Shown here: positions 47,122-55,734 of the stretch, piece by piece
Layout: every line of letters begins with the position of its first letter
How positions within the stretch are numbered: position 1 is the first letter of the stretch
NCBI GenBank assembly: GCA_019358975.1
Contig: JAHHIL010000003.1
Coordinates: 124,001-188,000 of the forward strand
Direction of reading: 5' to 3'
Length of the DNA stretch: 64,000 bases
Origin: Trichocoleus desertorum ATA4-8-CV12
GTDB taxonomy: Bacteria > Cyanobacteriota > Cyanobacteriia > FACHB-46
Notes under the pieces: generated by a model
What the model was told of the DNA's origin: nothing
The model's input: the letters and a program-made list of their open reading frames with translations, nothing else
Databases searched by the model: none
Program-made: the position numbers and the translations under genes

Positions 47122-47736
47122 AGGATTTCCTCTCGCAATTCTGTAAGTAAGCTAGTTAGCTGAGCATGTTCATCTATCAGCCTCTGAATCCACTCTGAAC
47201 CCAAGTGGCTTAGCTGGGATGCAGGGTTTCATTCTATTCAGACTGAAGCGCAGCTGGCGATCGCTGCTTACTGATATAGCAGCTATTTACACTAGGTTGC
47301 CTCTTTAATCAGTAGAGTCTGACAAACTTTTATTCGTCTTAATAGTAACAAAACTATCTAGTCCTACCTTTTGATTTGTAGTTATACACTTGGTTCTAGT
47401 TAGGCAGGGGTCACATTTTGCAATGGCAAGAGCTAGCTTGAAATGAGATGAGTCTACTCTAAATTCGCGCAATTAGCATAACTCCTGCACTAATTTTTTT
47501 TCAAGCGGAATGTTGATCTAAAGGTTTTTAGAAGATTAGTGAGGCGATCGCATCTTGCCGTCCTACCTAAGACGCAACTTGGCAAACAGTTATTTGATCT
47601 ACATTCCGACAGAGTTATTTGTTGATAAATTTACATAGTGTAACAAATAGTTGAAAAGCTGTTAGTTCCCTTGAATAAGCTGAACTACGGCTCAAACATT
47701 ACTCAGCTCAATAACTTGTGAAGTGAGGTAACTGCA
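47122..47736. other. AT-rich intergenic region upstream of the DUF2945 gene
   Basis: This 615-bp gap lies between divergent genes and should hold promoters for pentapeptide gene 2 and the DUF2945/DUF3140 pair. It contains two HIP1-like sites and a long T-rich section. No ORF with coding character, RNA gene or terminator was recognised. The sequence AAGTGAGGTAACTGCA before the ATG at 47737 provides a GAGG ribosome binding site. Confidence 0.45.
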
Positions 47737-47952
47737 ATGACTGAACAGTTCAAGAAAGGTGATTCAGTAGAGTGGAATACAGCTCAGGGTAAAACCCAAG
47801 GCGAAGTCAAGAAAAAACTAACTTCCCCGACTGAAGTTAAAGGGCATTCTGTCGCAGCATCCCAAGAGAATCCTGAGTATTTGGTTGAAAGTGAGAAAAC
47901 TGGCAAACAAGCGGCCCATAAACCCGCAGCCCTCAAAAAAGTGGAGGACTAG
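47737..47952 (+). CDS. DUF2945 (hypervirulence-associated TUDOR-like) small protein
   Basis: 71 residues. The sequence FKKGDSVEWNTAQGKTQGEVKKKLTSPTEVKGHSVAASQENPEYLVESEKTGKQAAHKPAALKKV is a typical DUF2945 protein: a small SH3/Tudor-like barrel with GDxVxWN..G...G and a KTGKxAxHKP..L tail. These basic proteins are often linked to stress responses or nucleic-acid binding, without proven function. The next gene (DUF3140) starts three bases after its stop, so the pair is co-translated. This pairing recurs in bacteria as far as I recall. Confidence 0.88.
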   Translation: MTEQFKKGDSVEWNTAQGKTQGEVKKKLTSPTEVKGHSVAASQENPEYLVESEKTGKQAAHKPAALKKVED

Positions 47953-47955
47953 ATC

Positions 47956-48285
47956 ATGACTGCCGATGCCAAATCAGTGGTTGGGGAGTTTAAGCAAACG
48001 GTCAACATGACGGCCCATGAACTCAGCTCTTGGCTAGAGACTGAAGAATCGCAAGCCGTGGGGCAGAAGGAGTCAGGACACGAATCTATTGGTCATCAAT
48101 CTGGCAAACACATTATTGAGCTACTTAGCAAATCTAAAGCAGAGTACACTGAGGACGATTTATCCCAGATGAAACGGGTTATCAGTTATGTACACCGTCA
48201 CCTAGCTCAGCACCCATCTGGTAATACTGAGCATACTCGCTGGCGTTATTCCCTCATGAACTGGGGCCACGATCCGCTCAAGTAA
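47956..48285 (+). CDS. DUF3140 family small DNA-binding-like protein
   Basis: 109 residues. Family-typical segments are VNMTAHELSSWLETEESQAVG, a GHQSGKHIIELL block, and the C-terminal DLSQMKRVISYVHRHLAQHPSG...HTRWRYSLMNWGHDPLK. DUF3140 proteins are described as putative DNA-binding proteins, commonly beside DUF2945. The ATG at 47956 follows the DUF2945 stop by three bases (TAGATCATG), so they form a two-gene operon. Convergent with pentapeptide gene 3. Confidence 0.88.
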   Translation: MTADAKSVVGEFKQTVNMTAHELSSWLETEESQAVGQKESGHESIGHQSGKHIIELLSKSKAEYTEDDLSQMKRVISYVHRHLAQHPSGNTEHTRWRYSLMNWGHDPLK

Positions 48286-48324
48286 AGGCGATCGCTTAGA
48301 TTGAGCTGGCTAAACTATTCAAAA

Positions 48325-49167
48325 CTATTCATAAGTTCTGCCATTGGGCATGATGGCTCCACTTAAGTCTGCGTTACGCAAGTTGGCCTGGTTGAGTTTG
48401 GCGTCGATTAAAATGGCTTCTTGTAAATTTCCTTCACTCAAGTTGGCCCAACTTAAATTGGCTCGGTAAAGATTGGCTCGGCTAAGGTTAGCACCCCGCA
48501 AGGTCGTCCAACTCAAATTTGCGCCTCTCAGATTCGCACCTGACAAGTTGGCTTTGGTCAAAGTGGCACCGCTCAAGCGAGCACGGCTGAGGTATGCTCC
48601 TTGAAAGTTAGCCGCTTCTAAAATGGCTCCGTTCAGGATGGCATTGGTGAGGTTGGCCAACTCCAAAGTGGCTCCATGCAAGATAGCGTTCGTCAGATTC
48701 GCCGCCTCTAAAATGGCACCATTCAGCATAGCCTCGGTCAAATTAGCTCGGTTCAAAGCTACCTCGGCCAGTTTGGCTCGACTTAAGTCAGCTCCGCGCA
48801 GGTTTGCTTCACTTAAGCTAGCTTCACTGAAATTAGCTGCTACACAAATCGCGTTAGTGAGATTGGCCCCTCGTAGATTGGCAGTTTGCAACTTAGCTTC
48901 TCGCAAATCTACACCTGTGAGGTCAGCGCCTGTGAGATTTGCTTCTTGCAAGTTCGCTTGTAAATTGGCATTGCGAAGATTGGCTTCTCTTAGGTTTGCG
49001 CCCACTAAGGAAGCACCCAACAGCTGAGCACCGCTCAAATTAGCACCTCTCAGATTCGCCTCACTCAAATCGACTGCGGTCAAATCTGCACCTGCTAAGT
49101 TGGCACTGCGAAAATCTCGCTCGCCCGCTGCATACCGCTTGAGTAAATCCATAGGCACCCAGGTCAT
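48325..49167 (-). CDS. Pentapeptide repeat protein 3
   Basis: 280 residues as the frame opens (MTWVPMDLLKRYAAGERDF); the ATG at 49152 (MDLLKRYAAGER) would match its paralogues better and gives 275 residues. Repeats are A(N/D)LXX throughout, with a small irregularity near residue 65 (ANLRNANLQANLQEANL) where one repeat has lost two residues. An internal near-duplication is seen (NLTNAILHGATLELANLTNAILNGAILEAAN). Same beta-helix fold and C-terminal GAIMPNG tail as the other two. Confidence 0.92.
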   Translation of the reverse strand: MTWVPMDLLKRYAAGERDFRSANLAGADLTAVDLSEANLRGANLSGAQLLGASLVGANLREANLRNANLQANLQEANLTGADLTGVDLREAKLQTANLRGANLTNAICVAANFSEASLSEANLRGADLSRAKLAEVALNRANLTEAMLNGAILEAANLTNAILHGATLELANLTNAILNGAILEAANFQGAYLSRARLSGATLTKANLSGANLRGANLSWTTLRGANLSRANLYRANLSWANLSEGNLQEAILIDAKLNQANLRNADLSGAIMPNGRTYE

Positions 49168-49446
49168 CTCAGTCTGCTCTTGATGTCACTATTCTCAGGG
49201 TGCCTCAATGGATACAAGGTGCATCATTCCTTTTAATTCTTAAGAGTTTAATTGTCAGGGTGAGTGGGGCGATCGCTTCACTACTGCTTCACTACTCCTA
49301 ATAATCGCACCTGGCAATCTCAGAGAAAATCAACTCAGCAATTTGGACGCTACTCTGGCGATAAACACCATCGCCAATAATCCTGCATTCTGACAGAATC
49401 AGAGAAAGCAGTTAACCTAATCCTCACATCTTTCACGGAAAGAAGA

Positions 49447-51129
49447 ATGCCTGACAACGTTAGAAGCCAAGTCGTAACTCAAGGTGTCCAGCGATCGCCC
49501 AACCGTGCCATGCTTCGGGCAGTCGGCTTTGGCGATGATGACTTTACCAAACCTATTGTAGGGGTCGCTAACGGTTATAGCACGATTACTCCCTGTAATA
49601 TGGGGCTGAACGATTTGGCGAAGCGGGCAGAAACAGGCATTAAAATGGCTGGAGCCATGCCCCAGATGTTTGGCACCATCACCATCAGTGATGGGATTTC
49701 GATGGGAACCGAAGGGATGAAGTATTCCCTGGTTTCCCGTGAAGTGATTGCCGACTCAATTGAGACAGCTTGCATGGGCCAAAGCATGGACGGCGTGTTA
49801 GCCGTGGGTGGCTGCGACAAAAACATGCCTGGAGCCATGATTGCGATCGCCCGGATGAATATTCCGGCGGTTTTTGTTTATGGTGGCACGATTAAGCCCG
49901 GACATCACAACGGCAAAGATCTAACCGTAGTGAGCGCTTTTGAAGCGGTAGGTGAATATAGTGCTGGCAAAATCAGCCAAGACGAGCTTCTGGAAGTAGA
50001 ACGCAAAGCTTGCCCTGGGGCTGGTTCTTGCGGCGGCATGTACACAGCCAACACCATGTCGTCCGCGATCGAAGCGATGGGCATGAGCTTGATGTACTCT
50101 TCCACAATGGCGGCTGAAGATGCTGAGAAAGCTGAGAGCGCTGAAAAATCAGCGTTTGTCTTGGTCGAGGCCATTCGCCAGCAAATTCTGCCGAAGCAAA
50201 TTCTGACTCGCAAAGCGTTTGAAAACGCAATTTCGGTCATTATGGCTGTGGGTGGTTCTACGAATGCAGTGCTGCATTTACTCGCGATCGCCCATGCTAT
50301 TGGGGTTGAACTCACGATTGATGACTTTGAAACCATTCGAGGTCGCGTCCCTGTCTTGTGTGACCTCAAGCCTTCAGGTCGCTACGTCGCAACGGATCTG
50401 CACCAGGCAGGTGGGATTCCCCAAGTCATGAAGATGCTATTGGAGCATGGCTTGCTGCATGGTGATGCGCTGACCGTGACAGGACAAACCCTAGCAGAAG
50501 TGCTGGCAGATGTCTCGGCTGAACCTCGTGCCGACCAAGATGTGATTCGTCCTTGGAACAAACCCATGTATCCTCAAGGACACTTGGGCATTCTCAAGGG
50601 CAACTTAGCGCTTGAAGGTTCTGTCGCAAAGCTAACCGGAGTCAAGAACCGTCGCATCACTGGCCCCGCTCGCGTATTTGAGTCAGAAGAAGAATGCTTA
50701 AAGGCCATTCTGGCGAAGCAAATCCAAGCGGGAGATGTGATTGTCATTCGCTATGAAGGCCCCAAGGGTGGTCCTGGCATGCGAGAAATGCTGGCTCCTA
50801 CTTCGGCCATTATTGGCGCAGGCTTAGGAGATTCCGTTGGCCTGATCACCGATGGTCGTTTCTCTGGCGGTACTTACGGTATGGTCGTGGGTCACGTTGC
50901 ACCAGAAGCGGCTGTGGGAGGTGCGATCGCCTTAGTTCAAGAAGGCGATACCATTACCATTGATGCCGATGCTCGGCTGTTGCAGTTGAATGTGTCGGAT
51001 GAGGAGTTGGCAAGCCGTCGAGCTAACTGGCAACCGCGTCCGCCTCGCTATACCAAGGGAGTTTTGGCGAAGTATGCGAAGTTGGTCGCCTCGAGTAGTG
51101 TGGGCGCGGTGACTGACCTGAGTTTATAA
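49447..51129 (+). CDS. ilvD: Dihydroxy-acid dehydratase
   Basis: 560 residues, the standard length of bacterial IlvD. Iron-sulfur cluster cysteines are visible in [23 protein letters not shown] and [17 protein letters not shown]. Further IlvD motifs are [10 protein letters not shown] at the start and the C-terminal [25 protein letters not shown]. It converts 2,3-dihydroxy-isovalerate and -methylvalerate to the keto acids in valine, isoleucine and leucine synthesis. ATG at 49447 preceded by GGAAAGAAGA. It is monocistronic with a strong terminator downstream. Confidence 0.97.
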   Translation: MPDNVRSQVVTQGVQRSPNRAMLRAVGFGDDDFTKPIVGVANGYSTITPCNMGLNDLAKRAETGIKMAGAMPQMFGTITISDGISMGTEGMKYSLVSREVIADSIETACMGQSMDGVLAVGGCDKNMPGAMIAIARMNIPAVFVYGGTIKPGHHNGKDLTVVSAFEAVGEYSAGKISQDELLEVERKACPGAGSCGGMYTANTMSSAIEAMGMSLMYSSTMAAEDAEKAESAEKSAFVLVEAIRQQILPKQILTRKAFENAISVIMAVGGSTNAVLHLLAIAHAIGVELTIDDFETIRGRVPVLCDLKPSGRYVATDLHQAGGIPQVMKMLLEHGLLHGDALTVTGQTLAEVLADVSAEPRADQDVIRPWNKPMYPQGHLGILKGNLALEGSVAKLTGVKNRRITGPARVFESEEECLKAILAKQIQAGDVIVIRYEGPKGGPGMREMLAPTSAIIGAGLGDSVGLITDGRFSGGTYGMVVGHVAPEAAVGGAIALVQEGDTITIDADARLLQLNVSDEELASRRANWQPRPPRYTKGVLAKYAKLVASSSVGAVTDLSL

Positions 51130-51266
51130 CTCTAAAACCTCCTAGTAGCAATCAAGTTCTTTTCTAATTGCTCTGACAGAATTGAATCGCACCTAAAAAA
51201 TGGAAAAGGCTAGAAGTACTTGCCTATGTTTCGATTAGGTTGCGTTTAAGCCAATTTTAAGTAGTC

Positions 51267-51304
51267 AGTTGGGAGAGTATTTCTGAGACTCTCCCAACTT
51301 TTTT
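51267..51304 (+). terminator. Strong intrinsic terminator after ilvD
   Basis: AGTTGGGAGAGT (51267-51278) and ACTCTCCCAACT (51288-51299) form a perfect 12-bp stem with a 9-base loop, followed by TTTTTT. It lies about 140 bases after the ilvD stop. Confidence 0.92.
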
Positions 51305-51353
51305 AGTTGGAGTTGAAACTTACTCTCGGGGCAATATGAACTTGTAGTAAAAA

Positions 51354-53138
51354 CTATGGCATTGTTTGATGGGGAGTTCCTAGTTTATAGGCTTTTGTTG
51401 TTTCTACATCAAATGCCCAAGCCTCAATTTTGGTATTTGGGGGTAAAGGCTTATCCATAGAAAATGTATCGCTCCATCCAGAACGTAAGTAAGTTTGAAC
51501 TCCTAACAGCTTTACTACGTCAGGTCTTGCATCTCCTACTTTGATAACTTTAAACACAGTTGCCCCCTGACCCAGATCATAAGTTAACAAAACCGTATCG
51601 GCAGGGCGGTTTAATTGTGGTAAAACTGCCCAACCGCTAGCTACATATTCTTTATTGCCTTGTAAAGAAAAAGCGTCAAAATAGCCGTAAATATTGCTGT
51701 TTGTGGAACTATTTATTAGACGGTTAGTAGATAGTAATGGTGGATTGAGAAGGCCTAAACGATTGGCGGAATTAGCGACTGGCTGTAAGTAATTGATTCC
51801 ACCAAAACTGAAACCATAAAAATAAGCTCCCCAGTAAAGGCTACGTTCAACGCAGCTAGCATCAGGTACAGAATTAATAAATAACAAGCAGGTTTTAGCA
51901 AACAATCTTTCTTGTCGCATCTGCTGCATTTGGCTTATTGAATAAATAAAAGTAAAGCCATGTAACAAAATAAACGTTGTTACTAGGATAGTGATTCCGT
52001 GGTTGAGTATTGTAGAATAACTCGGTACTCTCAAATTTTTCTGACTAATGAAAAGAGCTATTAAATGTATGACAGATATAAATAAATAAATTGCGAAAGT
52101 AGAGTATCTAGAGGCAAGAGCTTGCTCAGTACTGAATCCAACTCTGCCAACAGTTGTGATAGCAGCGCTGACAATTCCGTAAGCACCCAACGATAGCCAA
52201 ATGATTTCCTGTTGCCGTGTCCCTAGTTTTGAGCATGACCTTAACCAATTCAAGCCAAGGAGGCAATATAAAACCAACAATACTAATCCAACAATAGTTG
52301 CCTGATTGGGTGTTTGCACCACTGTTCCCCAGGCTAGGGGATTTCCCAAAAAAGAAAGAAAGTAAACAATCGCTTTTCCTGGACTCCATACAGCAGTTAG
52401 TAAACTTGGATGGTAGCCAGGCTTATGATAGTCATAGAAATATACAACTAAATTAAGCGCTGCAATAAGAAACCATCCTAAGACTAACCAAATTTTTTCT
52501 AAGAACTTAGAACTGCCTGTAAAGCTGTATAACGCTGGAAAAATAATTATCCAAGCAAGAATACCGTTAGCAAAAGAGAACGTACTAATTGTTGCTAGTA
52601 CAGCACAGATACCTAGCTTAATTCCTGGATGTAAAGAAGTAGTAGCGATAACTAGACCACTGGTAATACAAGCTAAGGAAAGATAGACAACGTTGGAGAG
52701 ACCGTTTAACCACGCTTCATATTGAATTGGACTAAATAGCAATAAGTTGGTAATTAATGCCAAAGCACATATCACAATCCTTCGTTGAGATATAGTCACA
52801 TAGCTTAGCCAGATGAGACTAAGCGATATGACGCAACTGAGAAGAATTGATAGAAACATCTCCGCTCTAACATCATATTTAGTTAGATAGGCTAGAGCAA
52901 TATCAACTAAACGAGGAAAAAATTTTCTGCTTTCATTATGTTGTGCTAATAGATCACCAAAGGTTATAGTTCCATTCATTGCTTTGATGATCGTTTGTGT
53001 TGTCCACCATTGGTCCCCGACGGGTACATCAACACTATAATTTAGAACCAAAGCTGCCAAAGTGAGGGCAGGAAGAAGGACGAAGAAGCATAACAAAGCA
53101 AGCCTAAATCTGCCTGGCCAGTGGAAAAAGTAGGGCAT
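51354..53138 (-). CDS. Polytopic membrane protein, GT-C glycosyltransferase-like
   Basis: 594 residues with about 11-12 hydrophobic helices. The first extracytoplasmic loop contains DVPVGDQWW and, further on, AQHNESRKFFPRLVDIAL, an arrangement of acidic and His residues between helices 1 and 2. This recalls GT-C enzymes that use lipid-linked sugars, but no family is certain. A soluble C-terminal domain of about 150 residues follows the last helix. Base composition is markedly more AT-rich than in ilvD next door, suggesting transfer or relaxed selection. Monocistronic. Confidence 0.65.
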   Translation of the reverse strand: MPYFFHWPGRFRLALLCFFVLLPALTLAALVLNYSVDVPVGDQWWTTQTIIKAMNGTITFGDLLAQHNESRKFFPRLVDIALAYLTKYDVRAEMFLSILLSCVISLSLIWLSYVTISQRRIVICALALITNLLLFSPIQYEAWLNGLSNVVYLSLACITSGLVIATTSLHPGIKLGICAVLATISTFSFANGILAWIIIFPALYSFTGSSKFLEKIWLVLGWFLIAALNLVVYFYDYHKPGYHPSLLTAVWSPGKAIVYFLSFLGNPLAWGTVVQTPNQATIVGLVLLVLYCLLGLNWLRSCSKLGTRQQEIIWLSLGAYGIVSAAITTVGRVGFSTEQALASRYSTFAIYLFISVIHLIALFISQKNLRVPSYSTILNHGITILVTTFILLHGFTFIYSISQMQQMRQERLFAKTCLLFINSVPDASCVERSLYWGAYFYGFSFGGINYLQPVANSANRLGLLNPPLLSTNRLINSSTNSNIYGYFDAFSLQGNKEYVASGWAVLPQLNRPADTVLLTYDLGQGATVFKVIKVGDARPDVVKLLGVQTYLRSGWSDTFSMDKPLPPNTKIEAWAFDVETTKAYKLGTPHQTMP

Positions 53139-53562
53139 GAGAATAATGTATTAACAACTAACAAGATATTGTATCGCTGTAGTTTATCTAATATTATTTT
53201 TTAGGTATAGTCTTGCCTTTTGATCTCTTAAAGAGATGATTAACATAAATTACTTTCAAGTGCAAGTTTGCTTGTATCAAATATTATTTATATAGCTTGG
53301 TTGACTGTTTTTTATCAAATATTTCAGAGTATATTGTTGCACAGTTGTCAATAATGTTGCTGCTAACTCCAAGTTGTGTACTAACGCAATATGAACTCAA
53401 ATGTCGGCATATATTCACCTCTAGCAGCTATAGCGGTTCCTAATCTGGTGAGGTACAAGTCACAAGCTGAAATCCTTACCCAGCCTGGATATGTGTACCT
53501 CATTTCGAGGAGAAACGCTATATAGCTTGTTACTTAGCTAGTTAAGGCATCGTAATTAAGTC
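53139..53562. other. AT-rich intergenic region with one MITE copy
   Basis: This 424-bp gap between divergent genes is AT-rich up to about 53400 and then contains the 90-bp inverted-repeat element at 53431-53520. No ORF or RNA gene was recognised. The ATG at 53563 lacks an obvious Shine-Dalgarno. The element lies only 43 bases upstream of that start, so it probably affects the transcript leader. Confidence 0.5.
53431..53520. mobile_element. 90-bp MITE, copy 1
   Basis: The element begins TAGCGGTTCCTAATCTGG and ends GAGGAGAAACGCTA. Its termini form imperfect inverted repeats: TAGCGGTTCC against TAGCGTTTCT, then both arms read TGAGGTACA. It is flanked by TA on both sides (53429-53430 and 53521-53522), consistent with the TA target duplication of IS630/Tc1-mariner-type elements. 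It matches 57726-57815 at 89 of 90 bases. It encodes no protein. Confidence 0.85.
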
Positions 53563-54060
53563 ATGGCGATCGCGTTTGATGATCTCAATTCTCTTTCCAG
53601 CACTTTGTCCCACAAGGCAGGTCAGGCTCTGACGCAGGTGCAGCAGAGTACAGTGGCTGACGCGATGCAAAATGCTCTTGGTGGGGCAATGCAGCAGTGG
53701 ATGGCGGAGCATCAGTTTTGGGCTTGGGTTCTTCAGCATCCTTTCTGGTCGGTTGGATTGTTGCTGGTGCTGCTGGTGTTGCTACAAGGGCTTTTGAGTA
53801 CGATCGCTCAACTCATTCAACAGGCAGGAATTGGTCTGCTGCGATCGCCTTGGAAGCTGAGTCAATGGTTGTTTGGTTTTAGTGCTAGGTCGTTTCAGTC
53901 GGCCCTAACGGCGGGTGATGCAAAGCAAGGCACTGACTCGAAACAGCAAAGGCTGAGCGAGATTGTGGATCGATTAGAAGCCCTTAAGCAGGAGCAGGAT
54001 GCCCTGTTGCAGGAAGTTAAAGCAATTGTGGCATCGGAGGAACCTAAGGCTAATGGTTAA
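53563..54060 (+). CDS. Hypothetical single-pass membrane protein
   Basis: 165 residues. The N-terminal ~65 residues are amphipathic and Gln-rich (LNSLSSTLSHKAGQALTQVQQ...QWMAEHQFWAWVLQHPFW). One strong transmembrane helix follows (SVGLLLVLLVLLQGLLSTIAQLI, about 66-88). The C-terminus ends in a coiled-coil segment (LSEIVDRLEALKQEQDALLQEVKAIV). Proteins like this are common conserved hypotheticals in cyanobacteria. Convergent with the small exported protein gene. Function unknown. Confidence 0.68.
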   Translation: MAIAFDDLNSLSSTLSHKAGQALTQVQQSTVADAMQNALGGAMQQWMAEHQFWAWVLQHPFWSVGLLLVLLVLLQGLLSTIAQLIQQAGIGLLRSPWKLSQWLFGFSARSFQSALTAGDAKQGTDSKQQRLSEIVDRLEALKQEQDALLQEVKAIVASEEPKANG

Positions 54061-54081
54061 GGGTTCTGGCGATCGCTGCAA

Positions 54082-54414
54082 CTACCCGCATTGACTCTGA
54101 CGCTCGTACGCTTCACCTTTACGGATGTCGGCGGGAACGTAGACTGAGCCACCCCCAGAACGACTGTTGATGTAATTGCCACGGGCGTCGCTGTTGCAGT
54201 TGAAGGCAATTACAGTCGTGCTTGGTAGTTGTTGCCCACACAAGTTTTCTAAATTGATCAGCTGGTTGCCCTCAGTTTGCATGTAGCAGATGGGAGGATC
54301 AAGGTTGGGTTTGACTTGGGTTGCTGGCCGAGGAACATTGACTTGAGCGATCGCTGGAACAGTGAGCAGTAAGGCAGTTGTGGTGCTACTCAACCCGGAA
54401 AGCAATTTCAGCAT
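54082..54414 (-). CDS. Small exported hypothetical protein
   Basis: 110 residues. A signal peptide is evident (MLKLLSGLSSTTTALLLTVPAIAQ). The mature part is about 85 residues, with Cys at ICYMQT, NLCGQQ, FNCNSD and SQCG, four in all, so disulfides are likely. It contains DARGNYINSRSGGGSVYVPADIRKGEAYERQSQCG, a Gly-rich, basic-acidic patch. Short exported proteins with the NLxxLCG pattern recur in cyanobacteria. No function assigned. Confidence 0.65.
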   Translation of the reverse strand: MLKLLSGLSSTTTALLLTVPAIAQVNVPRPATQVKPNLDPPICYMQTEGNQLINLENLCGQQLPSTTVIAFNCNSDARGNYINSRSGGGSVYVPADIRKGEAYERQSQCG

Positions 54415-54453
54415 GGTTCAAAAATGGAGACAGCGGGAAATGTAGGGGCGATC

Positions 54454-54523
54454 GCGTAGCCTTAGCGTAGTCTTAGCGTAGCCATGCCGAAGGTTATTGC
54501 TGAAGGCTATTGCCGAAGGCTTT
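54454..54523. repeat. Two adjacent short tandem repeat blocks
   Basis: An 11-bp unit (GCGTAGCCTTA) occurs 2.7 times at 54454-54483. One base later a 13-bp unit (TGCCGAAGGTTAT) occurs three times with small changes at 54485-54523. They lie between the small exported protein gene and the dehydrogenase gene. They resemble the short tandemly repeated repetitive sequences known from cyanobacteria. Confidence 0.8.
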
Positions 54524-54565
54524 ACGGTGGCTCGCCCTCCTAAGCTCTATATAGTTACGGGATAG

Positions 54566-55612
54566 TTACGGGTAAATCAAAATCTTGTAGGTTTCTGGGC
54601 CTGGTGAAACAGCTTGATCGACCGCTTTGGATAAGTCCTCCAAGGGATAGCGATCGCTAATCAGGGCTTCCACATCAATGCGACGATTAAACACAATATC
54701 AGCCGCTAAGTTTTGCACCCGGAAAGAAGAGCTGTAGCTTCCCATTAGGTCAATTTCTCGCCGATAGAGCACATTGGGATTGAGCGGAATTTCAACTTCA
54801 TCCGGAAACTCTGCAAAGAACAGAATTTTGCCACCTTTGCGGGTACAGTCTAATGCCTGGAAAAAAGCTTTGTCACTAGGCACAGCTAGCAAACTCACAT
54901 CCACACCCATGCCCTGGGTTAATTCTTGAACTTTTTGAGCAATTTCAGGATCGCGGGCATCAAAAGCGGCATCGGCTCCCACACTCAGAGCCTTTTCAAT
55001 CCGCGAAGGAATTAGATCTGTCGCGATCGCTCTAGCCCCAAAGTACTTCACCAACATGATAAACATCAGCCCAATTGGGCCTGCGCCAGTGATCAGCACA
55101 GTTTGACCAGGGGCGATTTGAGCTTTTTTAACCGCTTTGAGGCAGCAATTGGTGGGCTCGACAAAGCTGGCTTGCTCAAAACTAATGTCATTGGGGATAG
55201 GAATCAGACCACCATTGCGAACAATGTGCCCCGGTACTTTGACGTATTCTGCAAACCCGCCACCACTAGGCGAAAATCCTGCGGTTGTCGTGACGTTTTT
55301 GTATACGTCGCACATGGAGAAGTTGTCGTTGAGGCAATAGTTGCAATGCATACAGGGAATGTGATGCATCACGACCACGCGATCGCCTACTTGCCAATTT
55401 CTGACTTCATCTCCGATAGCTGCAATTGTTCCGGCAGTTTCGTGACCAAAAATTCTGGGTGGTTCGTAGAGCGGATACAGAATTTTTTTGATGTCAGATT
55501 GACACAGGCCCACAACTTTGACTTGTACGAGCACTTCATCTGCACCTAGTTCGGGCACAGGCAGTTCCTCGTAACTCAACTGCTTCACTCCACGAAATAC
55601 TTGTGCTTTCAT
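54566..55612 (-). CDS. Zinc-dependent medium-chain alcohol/polyol dehydrogenase
   Basis: 348 residues from the ATG at 55612, which has AGAGGGGAG three bases upstream; the frame is open to 55699 but the extension is not homologous-looking. The MDR fold is clear. Catalytic zinc residues are C in GLCQSDIK and HE in FGHETAG, and the structural zinc set is CMHCNYCLNDNFSMC (four Cys). The Rossmann motif is GAGPIGLMFIMLV. It resembles sorbitol/threonine dehydrogenases (reaction: sugar alcohol or amino-alcohol to ketone with NAD(P)), but the substrate is not fixed. It is divergent from an FAD-oxidoreductase gene 122 bp away, possibly one regulatory unit. Confidence 0.9.
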   Translation of the reverse strand: MKAQVFRGVKQLSYEELPVPELGADEVLVQVKVVGLCQSDIKKILYPLYEPPRIFGHETAGTIAAIGDEVRNWQVGDRVVVMHHIPCMHCNYCLNDNFSMCDVYKNVTTTAGFSPSGGGFAEYVKVPGHIVRNGGLIPIPNDISFEQASFVEPTNCCLKAVKKAQIAPGQTVLITGAGPIGLMFIMLVKYFGARAIATDLIPSRIEKALSVGADAAFDARDPEIAQKVQELTQGMGVDVSLLAVPSDKAFFQALDCTRKGGKILFFAEFPDEVEIPLNPNVLYRREIDLMGSYSSSFRVQNLAADIVFNRRIDVEALISDRYPLEDLSKAVDQAVSPGPETYKILIYP

Positions 55613-55734
55613 ACTCCCCTCTAATGCTGATAATCTACAGCCACTAAACTGCCCAAAAACCTGGATTTTTGTAGGCTCAATGATCATAGACTTTATCAAG
55701 ATCTGTTATTCGACACGTCAACAAAGTCATTCCC

